From Prevotella sp. (lineage in GTDB: Bacteria > Bacteroidota > Bacteroidia > Bacteroidales > Bacteroidaceae): DNA of 64,000 nucleotides. Made by a program: the position numbers and the translations under genes. The stretch spans positions 62,001 through 126,000 of the forward strand of contig JAEEXI010000007.1 of NCBI GenBank assembly GCA_016291495.1, given 5' to 3'. The notes below the pieces were generated by a model, which was given only the letters and a program-made list of their open reading frames with translations, was not told the DNA's origin and searched no databases. Positions 40,458 through 49,607 of the stretch are shown one piece after another; the first letter of the stretch is position 1; each line of letters begins with the position of its first letter.

Positions 40458-42262
40458 AGAAAGTCCTGCAGCTATTAGGATGGTTATGGAAGCCCATACG
40501 GGTGAATGCGGCATTCTTCATATTCATGTTCGCCTTGGGTTACCTTTGTACACAGACGGAGATACGTCTGCACCTGAAGGGAGCCAAGCCTTATGAGCTG
40601 TCTGCCACGGAATTGTTCTTCGACCTGTATGCCCTTTGTGTCTTATTAGCGCTGATACCCCGGAAGATACGTATCTGGATTCGTGGCATTACAGCTATCA
40701 TCCTTTATGCCATAGCCCTGATAGACATGTTCTGCTATGTGCATTTCGAGTCAACACTGACGCCGACGATGCTCATGCTCTTTTTCGAGACTACAGGACA
40801 GGAGACGAGTGAGTTTCTGGGCTCTTATTTGGGATGGGACCTCTTCACATCGAAGACGGGCTGGATACTGCTCATCGCCTTGTTGCATATCCTTTGGGCA
40901 ATCTTCAGTATCTGGTGGAAAAAGCGTCAGGAGGCGATGGGGTTTCGTCTGAATCCACAAGTGATGCTTGCTTCTCAGGCCGTCATGGGGGTTCTTGGTC
41001 TTGCCTTGTTTGTCTGGTGTGCTACGGAGTGTTGGTCGAACAAACAGGCGATGGTGCGCCTCATGACAAAGACAAATCTCGGAGAGGTGGAGCATGAGTT
41101 GACGACGAAGGGGTGTGCCAATCTCTATCTGCCAGTCCACCGCATGATATTCAGTCTGTATGCCAACCGTCTTGCCTTCCGTCAGCTTACCCATCTGCTG
41201 AAATCGACAGAAAAGGTGCAGGTGGACAGTTGTGATTTCCGTAGTCCGCAGATTGTACTGATTATCGGGGAGAGTTATAATAAACACCGTTCCCAGTTGT
41301 ATGGCTATGACAAAGCGACGACACCTCGTCAGTTGAAGCGTATGCAGGATAGTACGCTCATTGCCTTTACCGATGTGGTAGCTCCCTGGAACCTGACGAG
41401 TTATGTGTTCAAAGATGTGTTCTCACTATATGCTGTTGGAGAAGAAGGCGATTGGACTGATCGTCCGATGTTCCCGGAAATCTTCCGTAAGGCTGGCTAC
41501 CATGTGACTTTCCTTACCAACCAGTTCTTGCCCAAGGCCGGTGAGGCTGTCTATGACTTCAGCGGTGGCTTCTTCCTGAATAATCCGGAACTGAGCAAAC
41601 TGTTATTTGACGACCGTAATAAGAGACTCCATCGCTATGATGATGGTATGCTGAAGGAATTAGACGCACGGGAGATGAAAAGGCAATATGCCAACCAGTT
41701 GACGATCATTCATCTGATGGGACAACATGTGGACTATCGGGGGCGTTTCCCGAAGACGCGACGGATGTTCACGACAGCCGACTATCCCGACAAGAAACTA
41801 ACAGAGAAACGATTGCAGATTAATGCCGACTATGATAATGCGACGCTTTATAACGACTCTATCGTAGAAGAGATTATCCGTCGGTTCGAGCACCGGAACG
41901 CCGTTATTATCTATATGCCCGATCATGGGGAGGAGTGTTTCAATACCCTCGATTATTTCGGACGTAACCACTCGGCAATCATTGATTACCGTCTTGCCCG
42001 TGAGGAATTTGAGATACCCTTCTGGATATGGGCATCGGAGTTGTATCGTATGGCGCATCCCTATGGATGGGAGGCAATCAAGCGATACCGAAACCGTCCG
42101 TATATGACAGATTTGTTGCCGCATACCTTGCTATTCTTAGCTGGAATCCATACGAAAGACTATCGGAAGGAGTATGATGTGTTGAACAGCGAGTATAATG
42201 AGAAACGTCCGCGACTATTGAAAAACAGTGTAGATTATAATAAGCTTAAGCGTGAAAAATGA
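40454..42262 (+). CDS. Phosphoethanolamine transferase-like protein (EptA/CptA family, sulfatase fold)
   Basis: N-terminal TMs; QIVLIIGESYNKHRSQLYGYDKATTPRQLKRM; IYMPDHGEECFNTLDYFGRNH. Confidence 0.88.
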   Translation: MKKVLQLLGWLWKPIRVNAAFFIFMFALGYLCTQTEIRLHLKGAKPYELSATELFFDLYALCVLLALIPRKIRIWIRGITAIILYAIALIDMFCYVHFESTLTPTMLMLFFETTGQETSEFLGSYLGWDLFTSKTGWILLIALLHILWAIFSIWWKKRQEAMGFRLNPQVMLASQAVMGVLGLALFVWCATECWSNKQAMVRLMTKTNLGEVEHELTTKGCANLYLPVHRMIFSLYANRLAFRQLTHLLKSTEKVQVDSCDFRSPQIVLIIGESYNKHRSQLYGYDKATTPRQLKRMQDSTLIAFTDVVAPWNLTSYVFKDVFSLYAVGEEGDWTDRPMFPEIFRKAGYHVTFLTNQFLPKAGEAVYDFSGGFFLNNPELSKLLFDDRNKRLHRYDDGMLKELDAREMKRQYANQLTIIHLMGQHVDYRGRFPKTRRMFTTADYPDKKLTEKRLQINADYDNATLYNDSIVEEIIRRFEHRNAVIIYMPDHGEECFNTLDYFGRNHSAIIDYRLAREEFEIPFWIWASELYRMAHPYGWEAIKRYRNRPYMTDLLPHTLLFLAGIHTKDYRKEYDVLNSEYNEKRPRLLKNSVDYNKLKREK

Positions 42263-43307
42263 GTTTCTGACACGGGATGAGTGTACGGCGATGCGAGGAA
42301 TAGCCATTCTTGCCATCATGTTGCATAACTACTGCCATTTCATAGGGCAGATAGTCCAGGAGAACGAATATCAATTCTTCGCTTCCCATAACGAGGGATT
42401 GTGGCAGGTCATTACGAATCCAGATGCGCTCTTGCCCGTCCATCTCTTGTCTTACTTCGGACACTATGGTGTTCCCGTATTCCTTTTCCTGAGTGGTTTC
42501 GGACTGGTGATGAAGTATGAGCGGAAGGCACAGGAGCAGGTTGCCGTCGTACCTTTTGTGCGCTATAACTACCTGAAACTGTTGCGGATGCTCATCGTGG
42601 GCTTTACTCTATTTGTTGTGGTGGATATCGTGACACCGGGACGCTTCCAGTATCACTGGGACAACGTCATTGCCCAGTTGCTGATGTATATTAATGTATT
42701 GCCGCAACCCGATAAAATTATATGGCCGGGCATCTATTGGTTCTTCGGACTGATGATAGAACTATATATTGTCTACCGAATACTGTTGTATAGGCAGAAA
42801 AGCTGGGTAATTGTTGTCTTGGTTGCCGTCTGTTGGCTATTACAGGTGTTCTGCGACCCACAGGGAGAGACACTTAACCGCCTGCGCTATAATTTTATCG
42901 GAGGTATGTTGCCGTTCGGGGCTGGAATCCTTGTAGGACGTTCTGTTGAGAGATTCCGTTTTCAGTTGTCTCGTTGGCTGTGGGCAGTAGTGGCTGTAAT
43001 CGTGTCGGCCTTGGTGTTTGTTATGTGTTTCCATTTCCAGTCGTGGTTGTGGATTCCTATATTGATTATCGTGGGCACTATCGCTATTGTGAAGGCGCTG
43101 CCGCAGAAGGTAATGACTCTCTTTGTATGGTTTGGCAGCATCTCTGCCGCCATGTTTGTGGCACATCCAATTGCCCGTAAACTCTTCATCACCGTCGCTT
43201 GGCGACAGGACATCTATGACGGACTGATGCTTTATGTGGTAGTGACCATAGCCATTTCATGGGCTGTGAAAAGGATTATTGAACAAATTCCGAGTCCGAA
43301 ACTATGA
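42252..43307 (+). CDS. Acyltransferase 3 family membrane protein
   Basis: MRGIAILAIMLHNYCHFIG; GVPVFLFLSGFGLVMKY; multi-TM. Confidence 0.85.
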   Translation: MKNEFLTRDECTAMRGIAILAIMLHNYCHFIGQIVQENEYQFFASHNEGLWQVITNPDALLPVHLLSYFGHYGVPVFLFLSGFGLVMKYERKAQEQVAVVPFVRYNYLKLLRMLIVGFTLFVVVDIVTPGRFQYHWDNVIAQLLMYINVLPQPDKIIWPGIYWFFGLMIELYIVYRILLYRQKSWVIVVLVAVCWLLQVFCDPQGETLNRLRYNFIGGMLPFGAGILVGRSVERFRFQLSRWLWAVVAVIVSALVFVMCFHFQSWLWIPILIIVGTIAIVKALPQKVMTLFVWFGSISAAMFVAHPIARKLFITVAWRQDIYDGLMLYVVVTIAISWAVKRIIEQIPSPKL

Positions 43308-44284
43308 GTCTGAACGAGATTGCATGGAAAGACCTGAGTCGTTATCGGGGGGAGTTGATGGGTGCTGCCATCATCTTTATCGTACTCTTCCATGTGGGAC
43401 TTCCTCGTAGTGACGCATTCTTCGGCTTGCGCCGTTGTGGGAACATCGGTGTCGATATGTTCCTCTTCCTGAGTGGTATCGGACTCTGGTTCTCATGGGT
43501 GAAGAATCCGTGTGCTAAACAGTTCTATAAGCGTCGGCTGTTGCGTATCTTCCCTGCGTGGCTTATCATGTCGTCACTCTATTATATCCCCCGTTTCAAT
43601 TGGCAGACGGGGAGTATGATAGACCTGATAGGCGACATCACCATCAACTGGGACTTCTGGTTGCATGATGAAGGCACGTTTTGGTATATTCCTGCCATTA
43701 TGATGCTCTATCTGTGGGCACCGTTATATATGCGCCTGATACAACGAAGCCCTTCGTGGCGTTGGCTGCCTGTCCTGATGATGGTGTGGTGCATCTGCGT
43801 ACAGTGGGTCATCCCAATTCATAAAGCGGTGGGACATATCGAGATATTCTGGAGCCGTTTGCCCATCTTTTTCCTAGGTATCAATTGTGGTGAGTGGGTG
43901 AGGACGGAGAAGAAAATGGAAAAGGGTACATGGGGACTTGTGGTGTTGACCTTCCTGGCTACGGCAAGTGCATGTATCTATCTCGAACAAGTCAGACATG
44001 GTCGTTTCCCGTTGTTTGCGGAGAGGATGATTTATATTCCACTGACGGTATCCCTGTTGTTGCTGCTGGTGGAACTATTCCGTCATACGCCCTCCTGGCT
44101 GAATCGTGGGAGCGCTTTCCTCGGTACCATCAGTCTGGAACTCTATCTCATTCATCATCATTTCGTGATGGTGTATATCACGCCCTATCATCTGGGCTAT
44201 TGGCCAACGGTATTGCTGACGCTGTTGTTTGCCGTACCTTTGTCGTGGCTGTTACATTATCTGATTAAACGTGTGATGCCATGA
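43304..44284 (+). CDS. Acyltransferase 3 family membrane protein
   Basis: GELMGAAIIFIVLFHVGLP; GVDMFLFLSGIGLWFSW; LYLIHHHFVM. Confidence 0.88.
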   Translation: MSLNEIAWKDLSRYRGELMGAAIIFIVLFHVGLPRSDAFFGLRRCGNIGVDMFLFLSGIGLWFSWVKNPCAKQFYKRRLLRIFPAWLIMSSLYYIPRFNWQTGSMIDLIGDITINWDFWLHDEGTFWYIPAIMMLYLWAPLYMRLIQRSPSWRWLPVLMMVWCICVQWVIPIHKAVGHIEIFWSRLPIFFLGINCGEWVRTEKKMEKGTWGLVVLTFLATASACIYLEQVRHGRFPLFAERMIYIPLTVSLLLLLVELFRHTPSWLNRGSAFLGTISLELYLIHHHFVMVYITPYHLGYWPTVLLTLLFAVPLSWLLHYLIKRVMP

Positions 44285-44865
44285 AGAAGATAGTTGCTTT
44301 TGACTTTGACGGGACACTGACTACCCGTGATACCTTGCTCATGTTTATTCTTGATGCAAAAGGAGCTTTCGCTTTCATGACAGGATTCCTGTATCGCCTG
44401 CCCCTTATCGTGATGATGAAGTTGAGGCTCTATCCCAACTATCAGGCCAAGCAGAAGGTGTTCTCCTATTTCTTTAAGGGAATGCCGTTGGATACTTTTA
44501 ATAGGCTGTGTCAACGGTTTGCTGATACTCACCGTCATCTGTTACGTCCCGAGGGAATGAGGACCTTAAAGGAGGCACAGGCTGCTGGAGCGGAAGTACT
44601 GATAGTCAGTGCATCTATCGATAACTGGGTGCAGCCGTTCTTCCCTGATGTGAAAGTGTTGGGAACACAGATAGAGGTGGAGAATGGGCGACTGACGGGT
44701 CGTTTCCTGACGAAGAACTGTTACGGACAGGAGAAGGTAAACCGTATCCAAGAACTATATCCTCATCGTAGTGAGTATCATCTGACAGCCTATGGCGACA
44801 GCAATGGCGACCGTGAACTGCTTGCTTATGCTGATGAGGCGCATTATAAACCTTTCCGCCTATGA
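44281..44865 (+). CDS. HAD-IB family hydrolase (SerB-like)
   Basis: KKIVAFDFDGTLTTRDTLL; VLIVSASIDNWVQPF; YGDSNGDRELLAYADEAHYKPF. Confidence 0.92.
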   Translation: MKKIVAFDFDGTLTTRDTLLMFILDAKGAFAFMTGFLYRLPLIVMMKLRLYPNYQAKQKVFSYFFKGMPLDTFNRLCQRFADTHRHLLRPEGMRTLKEAQAAGAEVLIVSASIDNWVQPFFPDVKVLGTQIEVENGRLTGRFLTKNCYGQEKVNRIQELYPHRSEYHLTAYGDSNGDRELLAYADEAHYKPFRL

Positions 44866-46226
44866 GATTGTATCGTGAGGAATGGATATTAGGACTGGTC
44901 GTCCTGCTGCTGTTGGTGATTCTGAACGGATTACTGATAGCCAAATATGATGCCCTCTTCTCGGTAGTCTGTGACGATTATGGCAAACTGTTGTCTTACA
45001 ACTATCATGTCTCAGGCTTTGATGCTACCACTTATTCCGTATTGACGGAGTGGGGGATGAAATACGACGTACTGCGCCATCCCCTGTTGCCATATCTGAT
45101 GTACCTGCCTTATGGACTCAATCAGATACTGATATCGCTGACAGGTATCAATGGCGCACTCTATGTCGCTGCCGTTATCATTCTTTTCTTTGGCTTCTGT
45201 ACCACAATTATCCTTTACCGCATCTTACATGAATTGATAGGCATAGGACGATGGGATGCCACGTTATTGACGGTTTTCTTCTTCAGTCTTGCCTATGTCT
45301 TGGTGACCTATATCGCCACCGACCATTTTGGCATTTCCCTGTTTCTAATCCTATGGTCAGTCTATCTGATAGGCAAGGCATCGAAAGAAGGACGGGTATT
45401 GAGTACTTGGAAGTCTGTCTTACTGGTACTTCTTACTGCCGGCGTGACGCTGACGAACGGGGCCAAGGTGCTTGCTGCCGAACTGATAGCCCGCGGCAAG
45501 GGCTTCTTCCACTGGAGGTATTTCTTTATTGCTTGTGGCTGTTTGCTATTGACAGTCGGCTTAGGATTATGGGAGGAGCGTGTGTATGTATATCCTAAGG
45601 AACAGGCAGAGAAGAAGTATTTCCAAGAGCATAAGGCGGAGATGATACAGAAAGCGAGGGAGAATCATGAGCGCTACAAAAACGCTCCATGGGTCATCCA
45701 CAAAGGAAAACCCTTTGGAAAAGGCAGCATTCTTAAATGGACCGACAAGACGACTTCCCGTTGGGAAACCTTGAAAGAGAATGTCTTCGGTGAGTCGCTA
45801 CAGTTGCACGACGACTATGTATTGGATGATGTGCTGAACAGTGGACGCCCCGTCCTGTTGTCGTATCATTACCCATGGAACTATGCGGTGGAGGTCTTAT
45901 TGGTTCTCTTGCTGCTTGCTGGTATCTGTTGTGGCTTCCGCGAACGGCTGTTATGGATGTGTCTTCTGGGCATCGTGCCAGATGCCTTGATGCATATAGG
46001 CTTGGGCTTTGCCATCAACGAGATTTACATCATGTCGGCACATTGGATATATATCTTCCCCATCGCCATGGCCTACCTGCTAAAAGTTAATAGCCAACAG
46101 CTAATAGCTAATAGCGTAAGGTCTCTCATCGTCCTCCTGACGGTCTATTTGCTGATTCATAATGTCTGGCTCATCGTGGAATGGACCCAACAGCCTCCCG
46201 TATCCATTGCATTCTGGTTTGACTAA
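44862..46226 (+). CDS. Multi-pass membrane protein (DUF6080-like), possible GT-C fold
   Basis: 454 aa multi-TM; paralogue of the next gene (FHVSGxDxxTYxVxTxWGxxYxVxRHPLL). Confidence 0.65.
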   Translation: MRLYREEWILGLVVLLLLVILNGLLIAKYDALFSVVCDDYGKLLSYNYHVSGFDATTYSVLTEWGMKYDVLRHPLLPYLMYLPYGLNQILISLTGINGALYVAAVIILFFGFCTTIILYRILHELIGIGRWDATLLTVFFFSLAYVLVTYIATDHFGISLFLILWSVYLIGKASKEGRVLSTWKSVLLVLLTAGVTLTNGAKVLAAELIARGKGFFHWRYFFIACGCLLLTVGLGLWEERVYVYPKEQAEKKYFQEHKAEMIQKARENHERYKNAPWVIHKGKPFGKGSILKWTDKTTSRWETLKENVFGESLQLHDDYVLDDVLNSGRPVLLSYHYPWNYAVEVLLVLLLLAGICCGFRERLLWMCLLGIVPDALMHIGLGFAINEIYIMSAHWIYIFPIAMAYLLKVNSQQLIANSVRSLIVLLTVYLLIHNVWLIVEWTQQPPVSIAFWFD

Positions 46227-46237
46227 AGATAAAAAGT

Positions 46238-47671
46238 ATGAAGAAGATATTTGGTTTACTGCGCATCAGAAAGGAAGAACGGCTGCTGGTCCTTGCCTTC
46301 GTGGCTGTCAGTCTCATTCTCCATGCATGTTGTATCTGGTGCTTCTCCGACTCGTTCCTGAAGGAGTCGATAACAGATGGCAGTGTGTTCTACAGCCAAT
46401 TCCATGTGTCAGGCTACGATCCTATCACCTATGCCGTCGTCACCCATTGGGGCACCACCTATCAGGTGTTCCGTCATCCGTTACTGGCCTTCTTCGTCTA
46501 TCCTCTCTTCCTGTTGAACAACGGACTGATAGCCTTGACGGGCTATAACCTCGTGCAGTATCTCTTGGGACTCCTGATACTGGTATGCAATGTCTATTCC
46601 GTGGTGTTCCTCTATCGTATCTTCCATGAGATTATCGGACTGATACACAAGGACTCTGTTCTACTCACCTTCCTCTTCTATGGTTTTGCCCATATCATGG
46701 TGGCGAGCATCGTACCCGACCATTTCACAGTCTCGATGTGCCTGCTGCTGATGGCGCTCTACCTGTCGGGCTGTTATATGCAGCAGGGCAGGGAATGGAC
46801 CATCCTTCAGACGGCATTCATGTTTGTCATCACGGCAGGAGTCACCTTGAGCAATGGCGTGAAGATATACCTTGACGCATTGTTTACCAACGGCAAACGG
46901 TTCTTCCGTCTGAAATACCTGCTGTTGGCCGTCATCCTGCCTGCTGCGTTGCTATGGGGCTTTGCCAATTGGGAATATCGTACCTATGTGGAACCCAAGG
47001 AGAAGGAACAGCGAAAGGAAGTAATAAGACAGAAAAAGGAGGCGAGGCAGCGTGCCTATGAAACATTTATGGATACTACCTCGATTACCAATCCTGATGA
47101 GCGACAGACTGCATTTACGCGGATGTACCATATCCAGCAGAAAAAGGAGGCAGAGGAACGATGGAACAGTATGCACAAGGGCCTGCCCATCAAAGGCAAG
47201 AGCATCTTCCTGCGCTGGACGGACATTACTACGCCCCGTTGGGATTCCATGGTGGAGAATCTCTTCGGTGAGTCCATCATGCTGCATCAGGATGAACTGT
47301 TGGGCGACACCTTACGTAACCGTCCGTTGATTGTTGAGTACCGTTGGTGGATATGTTATGTAGTCGAAGCCGTCTTAGTCTTCCTCTCCCTTATCGGTAT
47401 ATGGCTGGGACGCAAGAGTCGTTTCCTGTGGATGATGATGGCAGGCTTCGCCTTCGATATGGTGATTCATCTGGGACTGGGCTTTGGCTTAAACGAGGTC
47501 TATATCATGGCATCCCATTGGGCATTTGCGATGCCGATATGTATGGCCTATCTGCTAAAAGCCAAAGGCCACTTGCCCATAGCCCGAATAATGCTTCTTG
47601 CCATCACAGCCTTCCTCTGGTTCTATAACGGTAGCCTGTTAATCAGTTACCTTTTAGGAGGCGCTTCCTAA
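46238..47671 (+). CDS. Multi-pass membrane protein (DUF6080-like), paralogue of preceding gene
   Basis: Shared motifs VSGYDPITYAVVTHWGTTYQVFRHPLL, WTDITTPRWDSMVENLFGESIMLHQDELL, NEVYIMASHW. Confidence 0.65.
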   Translation: MKKIFGLLRIRKEERLLVLAFVAVSLILHACCIWCFSDSFLKESITDGSVFYSQFHVSGYDPITYAVVTHWGTTYQVFRHPLLAFFVYPLFLLNNGLIALTGYNLVQYLLGLLILVCNVYSVVFLYRIFHEIIGLIHKDSVLLTFLFYGFAHIMVASIVPDHFTVSMCLLLMALYLSGCYMQQGREWTILQTAFMFVITAGVTLSNGVKIYLDALFTNGKRFFRLKYLLLAVILPAALLWGFANWEYRTYVEPKEKEQRKEVIRQKKEARQRAYETFMDTTSITNPDERQTAFTRMYHIQQKKEAEERWNSMHKGLPIKGKSIFLRWTDITTPRWDSMVENLFGESIMLHQDELLGDTLRNRPLIVEYRWWICYVVEAVLVFLSLIGIWLGRKSRFLWMMMAGFAFDMVIHLGLGFGLNEVYIMASHWAFAMPICMAYLLKAKGHLPIARIMLLAITAFLWFYNGSLLISYLLGGAS

Positions 47672-48563
47672 TCATCTTATAGTAATGTACCAGGAAGAAA
47701 CTGAGGCGTGGAGGCAACAGGATGGCCAGTCGGTCGGCCAAGGGAATCGACTTGTCTAACTGTTTCCGTAATGGACGGTAATACTCCTCAAAGACGTGGT
47801 ACTGCTGCTTGTCGATGAACTTCTCATATACTTTGATCTGATGCCCTACGAAGGCAGAGCGATAACGCTCCCATTGAAGCTCCAGCGTGCGTCGTAACTC
47901 CTTATCGTATATACGTATCATCTGTAAGTCCTCTATACGGTCGTTGGGCATATCCTCGTAATGCAGGTAGGCCGGCTCGTCAACGAAAAAGACTTTCGGC
48001 TGCTTCATCAGACATTTAATCTGCATGAGGGAGTCTTCCCGTTCTACAATCTCACGGGGAGCTCCCAGACAACCGTCCAGCAGTTCCTTCTTAAAGATGA
48101 CGCCCCAGAGCACACAGAAGGAGTTGCGGGTAGCCAGGAGATCACGCACCAGCGGGTCAGTATCTACAAAACCGCGTAAGCCGGAGTCATGACATTGTCC
48201 GTACTGGTCAATATAAGGACCAATCACCTCGTCGGCATCCGTCTCGTGAATGGTATCATACATCCGTTTCAAGGCTCCTTCCGTCAACTGGTCGTCAGCA
48301 TCGGCAAACATGATGTATCTGCCGTTGGCATGCTCAATGCCATAGCGTCGTGCTGCCGTCACACCGCCATTGGGGGTATGGTAAACCTGCAGGCGGGGCT
48401 CCTCTTCTGCCCATTGGTCACAAATCTTACCTGACGCATCCGTACTGCCGTCATCTACGGCAATGACCTCAAACGATGGGAAGTCTTGTGAGAAGATGCT
48501 CTTCAGGCATCTTCCGATATAAGCCGTCTTGTTGTAGACGGGTATGATGACGGATATTTCCAT
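47643..48563 (-). CDS. Glycosyltransferase family 2
   Basis: MEISVIIPVYNKTAYIGRCLKSIFSQDFPSFEVIAVDDGSTDASGKICDQW. Confidence 0.95.
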   Translation of the reverse strand: MEISVIIPVYNKTAYIGRCLKSIFSQDFPSFEVIAVDDGSTDASGKICDQWAEEEPRLQVYHTPNGGVTAARRYGIEHANGRYIMFADADDQLTEGALKRMYDTIHETDADEVIGPYIDQYGQCHDSGLRGFVDTDPLVRDLLATRNSFCVLWGVIFKKELLDGCLGAPREIVEREDSLMQIKCLMKQPKVFFVDEPAYLHYEDMPNDRIEDLQMIRIYDKELRRTLELQWERYRSAFVGHQIKVYEKFIDKQQYHVFEEYYRPLRKQLDKSIPLADRLAILLPPRLSFFLVHYYKMIRKRLLKGN

Positions 48564-48565
48564 AG

Positions 48566-49588
48566 CTACTGATAACTAATATGTCCTGTATTCTTTTTGA
48601 CCCTGAAGACAAGGGCGTTCCAAATGGCGTTGAAATTGCCGTACCTGAGGTTGCGCCACAGTTCTTCGAGGCTCCTGCCAATCTTAATCCAAGGATGTCC
48701 CCATGCCATGATGCGGTAGACCCGCGCTTTGTATTCCACGTTCTCGATGACGTACTGCGGATGCCTCAGCGGGAACTTCATTTCGTAGGTAGGCATCGTC
48801 AACAATTGCTGCATCCGCTTGGGCAGCGTTTTCATCGCACTCTGGAAGTGAGCCGACTCTTCAGACACGGCTGTATTCTGAATCATATTACGGGTAGGCA
48901 CAATGGCCAGTCCGGAGTGCAGCATGTTGTACGACCAGTAGACGGTCTCGTAGATAGGAACGCCAGCCTCCTTGTGCTTGCGGAGTTTCTTCACCATCTC
49001 CTCACGCTCCCCATGCGCCTTGACGCAGGCCTCCAGCTGGTGCATGTCAAACGCATTGTCGACCACCTTGTATTGGTCGTCCCATTGGTTGACGACCCTT
49101 CCCCACGAAGCCCATCCCCAGATGCTGAAGACGGACGTAAACAGATAGTCGTAGGGTGCCTCGGTCTTCTCCTCATGGTTAAAGCCGGCAATCATTGTGA
49201 TGCGCTCGTCGTGCTCATAACGGTCGAGCATCTCTTTGCAGAAGGGGATGAACGAGAGGGCAGGGGTGGAATCGTCCTCAATGACGATACACTTGTCATA
49301 CAGCGAGAAAGCCCATCGCTGTGCCTGGTAGTTGGACGCCCAGGCCCCTGAGTTCTCTGTATGGTAGTTGCGATGCACCTCACACTCCCAGTCTATGGCC
49401 TCATCAGCCACAATCCGTTTCGCAGCCTCAATCTTCTGGGCCTCCTCGGGGTTCCTTGGACCGTCCTGATAGAGCAGCAGGCGTGAGGGACGCGCCTTGC
49501 GGATAGCGTCGAAGGTACGTCTCAGCGTCTCTTGCCGTGTGAAGAAAATCAGCAATACGGCGACATCATTCTCTGCAGGATATTTCAT
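48566..49588 (-). CDS. Glycosyltransferase (GNT-I-like)
   Basis: AVLLIFFTRQETLRRTFDAIRKARPSRLLLYQDGPRN...KCIVIEDDSTPALSFIPFCKEMLDRYEHDERITMIAGFN. Confidence 0.8.
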   Translation of the reverse strand: MKYPAENDVAVLLIFFTRQETLRRTFDAIRKARPSRLLLYQDGPRNPEEAQKIEAAKRIVADEAIDWECEVHRNYHTENSGAWASNYQAQRWAFSLYDKCIVIEDDSTPALSFIPFCKEMLDRYEHDERITMIAGFNHEEKTEAPYDYLFTSVFSIWGWASWGRVVNQWDDQYKVVDNAFDMHQLEACVKAHGEREEMVKKLRKHKEAGVPIYETVYWSYNMLHSGLAIVPTRNMIQNTAVSEESAHFQSAMKTLPKRMQQLLTMPTYEMKFPLRHPQYVIENVEYKARVYRIMAWGHPWIKIGRSLEELWRNLRYGNFNAIWNALVFRVKKNTGHISYQ

Positions 49589-49607
49589 ACCTCTTAATGC
49601 TTAATTC

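Noticed and set aside
48581-49351. 256-aa plus-strand ORF opposite a GT gene
   Set aside because: Antisense shadow; the GT gene has clear motifs
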